This document shows, one piece after another, positions 61,756 through 64,000 of a DNA stretch of 64,000 bases. The first letter of the stretch is position 1, and each line of letters starts with the position of its first letter. Where the stretch lies: positions 47,489 to 111,488 of the forward strand of contig UQVK01000001.1 in the NCBI GenBank assembly GCA_900544445.1, written 5' to 3'. The position numbers and the translations under genes were made by a program. Under the pieces are notes generated by a model. The model did not search any database and was not told the origin of the DNA. It saw only the letters and a program-made list of their open reading frames with translations. This stretch comes from an uncultured Lachnospiraceae bacterium. GTDB lineage: Bacteria > Bacillota > Clostridia > Lachnospirales > Lachnospiraceae.

Positions 61756-61892
61756 GAGGTTCTCCTTTCCTGATTTACTACAGTAAAATTTCCAATAAAA
61801 AAACGGCACTTTCTGCCGTTGCCTGTCCGTCGATATGAAGATGTTTCCTGCAGGGAGCAAAGTCCATGCATCCGATTGACTTCATTTTCCAT
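61752..61892 (-). CDS. Upstream leader ORF coupled to the YitT gene
   Basis: A 46-codon frame (ATG 61892) starts about 15 nt after the predicted transcription start behind GGAAAGGA. It reads 'MENEVNRMHGLCSLQETSSY', 'RRTGNGRKCRFFIGNF' and ends with TGA overlapping the YitT ATG as ATGA. A terminator hairpin lies inside its last third. It has no protein-family look, so its translation rather than its product may be the function. Confidence 0.5.
   Translation of the reverse strand: MENEVNRMHGLCSLQETSSYRRTGNGRKCRFFIGNFTVVNQERRTS
61797..61820 (-). terminator. Terminator hairpin inside the YitT leader ORF
   Basis: On the minus strand AACGGCA, a 5-nt loop, TGCCGTT and then five further T. It lies 40 nt upstream of the YitT start, so it would stop transcription before the gene unless ribosomes or another fold prevent the stem. 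Confidence 0.7.
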
Positions 61893-61913
61893 CGTCCTTT
61901 CCAAAACAAAGCT

Positions 61914-61942
61914 ATGGTAGCATTCCTGACGCAATAAGTCAA
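61914..61942 (-). promoter_or_regulatory. Promoter of the YitT leader and gene
   Basis: On the minus strand: TTGACT, a 17-nt spacer, then TACCAT. Confidence 0.6.
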
Positions 61943-61976
61943 GGGCAGGACTGCGGAAACTCAAGTAAATCATGAC

Positions 61977-62005
61977 TTGACAGTCCCCTGTCTGCCGGTT
62001 ATGAT
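61977..62005 (+). promoter_or_regulatory. Promoter of Rpn nuclease gene 2
   Basis: TTGACA, a 17-nt spacer, then TATGAT, divergent from the YitT promoter. The leader shares TCTGCCGTATTTAC (62044-62057) with the first Rpn gene. Confidence 0.65.
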
Positions 62006-62174
62006 AAAGACAACACATCTGATTCTTCTGTTTTTCTGGCAATTCTGCCGTATTTACTCTGACTTTTAAAACAGAAAAAGATGAAAATATGAAAACGCGT
62101 TCCGGTATGGAAAGAAAACGCAGCTGCGGCAGACGAGGGCCGGATGGACTGCCGGGAAAGGAAGATTGTTTTGA

Positions 62175-63167
62175 TTGGGAAAACAAAATGATGTACTGCT
62201 CGACTATTTTGATGACAACGAAAGGTTTGCGGATCTGTGCAATGGAGTTCTGTTTGGCGGAAGGCCGGTAATTGATCCGGAGAAGCTGGAAGATGCTTCC
62301 GAACGTTATACGCAGAGAGGAAAGGATGGAAAAGGGAGGAACATCTACCGCAGCCGTTACCGGGACGTGAAAAAGCGTCTGAAGGATGGAGGAATGCTCC
62401 GAATTCTGGCGGTGGAAGCGCAGGAACTGGTAGACTACAGCATGCCGCTGCGATGTATGAATTACGATGTGCAGGAATATCTGAAGCAGCTGAGGCGGCT
62501 GCAGGAGGGAAATGACCGCAGAGACGTCTATCACACGGCAGCGGAGCGATTCTGCCGTCTGCTGAAAAGCGACAGGCTGGCGCCGGTATATACGATCTGT
62601 CTGTACCACGGGGAAGAGGAGTGGGACGGCCCGGTCAGTCTGAAAGAAATGATGGATTTTGGAAACGGGCCGGAACTGTTCCGCTCTCATTTTCAGGATT
62701 ACTCTTTTGTGCTGGTGCGGGCGGACCAGCCGATGGACTATGGAAAATTCCGGACTTCTTTGAGAGAGGTGCTGGAAATTCTGTCCTGCCGGAAGGACAA
62801 GAATGGCCTGATGGAGCTTATGAACCGCAGAAAGGAGTACCGGTCACTGGACCGGGAGACGATGGAGGTGATTGCAGTTATGACAAATAACAGGAAGCTG
62901 ATGGAGGATGTGGAAGCCTATCGGGTGGACGAGAAATATGATCTGTGCGAAGCGCTGAAGGGGATCCGGGAGGATGGAATTGAAATTGGGATAGAAAAAG
63001 GAATAGAAAAAGGAATGGCCGCAGGCCTGGAAAAGGGAATCCATGGGATGATCGTGTCGCTGCGGGAATGTGCCGTCCCGGATGCTGTGATCCTGCAGAA
63101 GCTTCAGAAGAGGTTTGCGTTGACAGCAGAGAAAGCGGAAGCGTATCTGCAGGAAGCGCAGGATTGA
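62175..63167 (+). CDS. Rpn-family (PD-(D/E)XK) recombination-promoting nuclease, copy 2
   Basis: The 330-aa paralogue of 27236-28264 aligns along its length: 'ERFADLCNGVLFGG', 'ILAVEAQELVDYSMPLRCMN', 'VYTICLYHGEEEWDGP', 'DYGKFRTSLREVLEIL', 'MEVIAVMTNNRKLM'. The Glu-x-Gln of the nuclease core is kept. The Gly-rich coiled region is shorter ('GIEIGIEKGIEKGMAAGLEK'). The start is TTG 62175, judged by alignment ('MGKQNDVLLDY' against 'MGEKNDAILRY') and AAAGGAAG upstream. The dispersed repeat follows 18 nt after the stop. Confidence 0.83.
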   Translation: MGKQNDVLLDYFDDNERFADLCNGVLFGGRPVIDPEKLEDASERYTQRGKDGKGRNIYRSRYRDVKKRLKDGGMLRILAVEAQELVDYSMPLRCMNYDVQEYLKQLRRLQEGNDRRDVYHTAAERFCRLLKSDRLAPVYTICLYHGEEEWDGPVSLKEMMDFGNGPELFRSHFQDYSFVLVRADQPMDYGKFRTSLREVLEILSCRKDKNGLMELMNRRKEYRSLDRETMEVIAVMTNNRKLMEDVEAYRVDEKYDLCEALKGIREDGIEIGIEKGIEKGMAAGLEKGIHGMIVSLRECAVPDAVILQKLQKRFALTAEKAEAYLQEAQD

Positions 63168-63185
63168 CATGTCAAATCGTCTGCC

Positions 63186-63325
63186 GGTATAATGATTGCG
63201 CGAGGCGCAATCCGGCACGATTCTATCGTGCCGTCCCGCTTCGCGGGGATTATACCTCAAGCTGCGGCTTGTGGAGAAAATGCCGCCTCCGGCGGCGCTT
63301 TCTCCCCTTCGCACGCAGTATAATG
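63186..63325. repeat. Dispersed structured repeat, copy B
   Basis: It begins GGTATAATGATTGCGC and follows copy A (42308-42487) with a 20-nt gap after the ATCGTGCC hairpin. The same chain of stems is kept, with paired changes such as GCCGCC TCC GGCGGC. It ends near AGTATAATGG. GGTATAAT and ATTATACC (63249-63256) can pair. No ORF. Confidence 0.8.
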
Positions 63326-63403
63326 GGAATAGTTGAAAAGCGGCCCGAACCGGGGCCGGGACAGAATAGAAATGCTGAGAACACGGCAGGAAAAGAGGTA
63401 AAC

Positions 63404-64000
63404 ATGAACAGGGAGAACGATTTGCCGGGCCGGCGCAGGCTGGCCTGGGAGCCGTCAGGGCTGTATCGGGGGAAACTGGAATGGGAGGAAAAAGACGGGC
63501 AGAGGGTTCGTTTCACCTGCCCGGAAGAGGGGCTGGACTATCTGCTTTATGCGGCGGACAGGGACGGCGATATTCGTCTGGCAGATTATGGATATCTCTG
63601 CCTGGAGCCTGAGGTGCTGGAGGAGCATTCCATGTGCTTTCAGCTTTCCTTTTATGAGAGCAGGCAGGAGCCTCCTGAAAGGAAGGAACGTTCGGAAGCG
63701 GGGGAGGGGAAGGAAGAGGAGGAGCCGGACATGCGCATCATATTCGGACTGCTTCCGGGAATCCGGACCCTGGTGCCCTTTGACTTCCGGATCCTGAGCA
63801 GTCAGGTGATCTTTCCGGAGCGCACGCCGGGAAGGCTGAAGATGAGCATCTTCGGAAAGCCAGTGCGTCTTGCGGAGGTGAAGGAGATCCGGCTTCAGAC
63901 TGCGCCGGGCTTTCGGACCTTTCACTTTTCCGCAGCGGAATGTTTCTTGACAAAAGAGCTTCCTTCCTGTGAACTGCCGGAAAAATGTCTGATCGACGAG
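63404..64000 (+). CDS. Large protein cut by window end; possibly N-terminus of a glycosidase-like protein
   Basis: The frame from ATG 63404 (AGAGGT upstream) is open to the last base, 199 codons. It begins 'MNRENDLPGRRRLAWEPSGL', has beta-rich segments, an acidic linker ('GEGKEEEEPD', about residue 105) and 'FHFSAAECFLTKELPSCELP' near the end, stopping at 'KCLIDE'. The pattern of a beta-sandwich followed by 'LIDE' reminds me of N-terminal domains of large agarase- or galactosidase-like proteins in Firmicutes. This is a guess. No signal peptide. Confidence 0.5.
   Translation, partial: MNRENDLPGRRRLAWEPSGLYRGKLEWEEKDGQRVRFTCPEEGLDYLLYAADRDGDIRLADYGYLCLEPEVLEEHSMCFQLSFYESRQEPPERKERSEAGEGKEEEEPDMRIIFGLLPGIRTLVPFDFRILSSQVIFPERTPGRLKMSIFGKPVRLAEVKEIRLQTAPGFRTFHFSAAECFLTKELPSCELPEKCLIDE

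Overview
The window reads as chromosome of a gut-type Clostridia, most likely a Lachnospiraceae. Reasons: moderately high GC; clostridial families (DUF6062, DUF4364, DUF1385, GPP34); AddB/AddA as the recombination nuclease; a bacterial NAD-type malic enzyme; ABC sugar importers without their own ATPase; a Cys/His-rich surface protein with SLH domains; and the order rho-rpmE-DUF1385-prmC-prfA. The genus is not determinable by reading alone.

Layout. 1-8.7 kb: end of a LacI-type regulator, a membrane-anchored acidic repeat protein, a TetR regulator, DUF6062, the uracil permease uraA, an aldo/keto reductase broken by an internal deletion, and a Ca2+-type P-type ATPase. 8.7-21.7 kb: a probable sulfated-glycan locus, with a membrane-bound AraC-type sensor-regulator divergent from two CUT1 permeases, a solute-binding lipoprotein and two Cys-type sulfatases, then DUF362, a Crp/Fnr regulator and an MFS exporter. 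21.7-28.3 kb: accessory DNA, with decayed sequence, a CAGA microsatellite placed directly behind a promoter, a small Cys-rich protein, a frameshifted SLH surface protein, a TetR gene and an Rpn-type nuclease. 28.4-36.0 kb: addB-addA. 36.1-42.1 kb: an MNT/HEPN pair, cyclopropane synthase, MerR, GPP34, GNAT, a radical SAM protein and a RelB antitoxin with a gutted YafQ toxin. 42.3-48.8 kb: rarA, DUF4364, a YtqA-like radical SAM protein, malic enzyme, and a KDPG aldolase-sugar kinase pair. 49-54.5 kb: rho-rpmE-DUF1385-prmC-prfA. 54.5-64 kb: a HIT-protein remnant, a small OadB-motif membrane protein, MATE-nucleotidyltransferase-MATE, an alcohol dehydrogenase, an LD-carboxypeptidase, a YitT protein with a candidate attenuator, a second Rpn nuclease, and the start of a large protein cut by the window end.

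Three themes stand out. (1) Several genes have lost an internal block or a frame (aldo/keto reductase, YafQ, HIT, SLH protein). (2) Intergenic regions repeatedly carry clusters of near-perfect hairpins, including a dispersed repeat present twice (42308-42487 and 63186-63325). (3) Leader regions look regulatory: a translated uORF lying over a terminator in front of the YitT gene, the microsatellite promoter, and a duplicated hairpin-plus-Shine-Dalgarno unit in front of the GPP34 gene. No rRNA, tRNA, CRISPR array or complete insertion sequence was seen. All assignments come from reading the sequence; no database search was possible.
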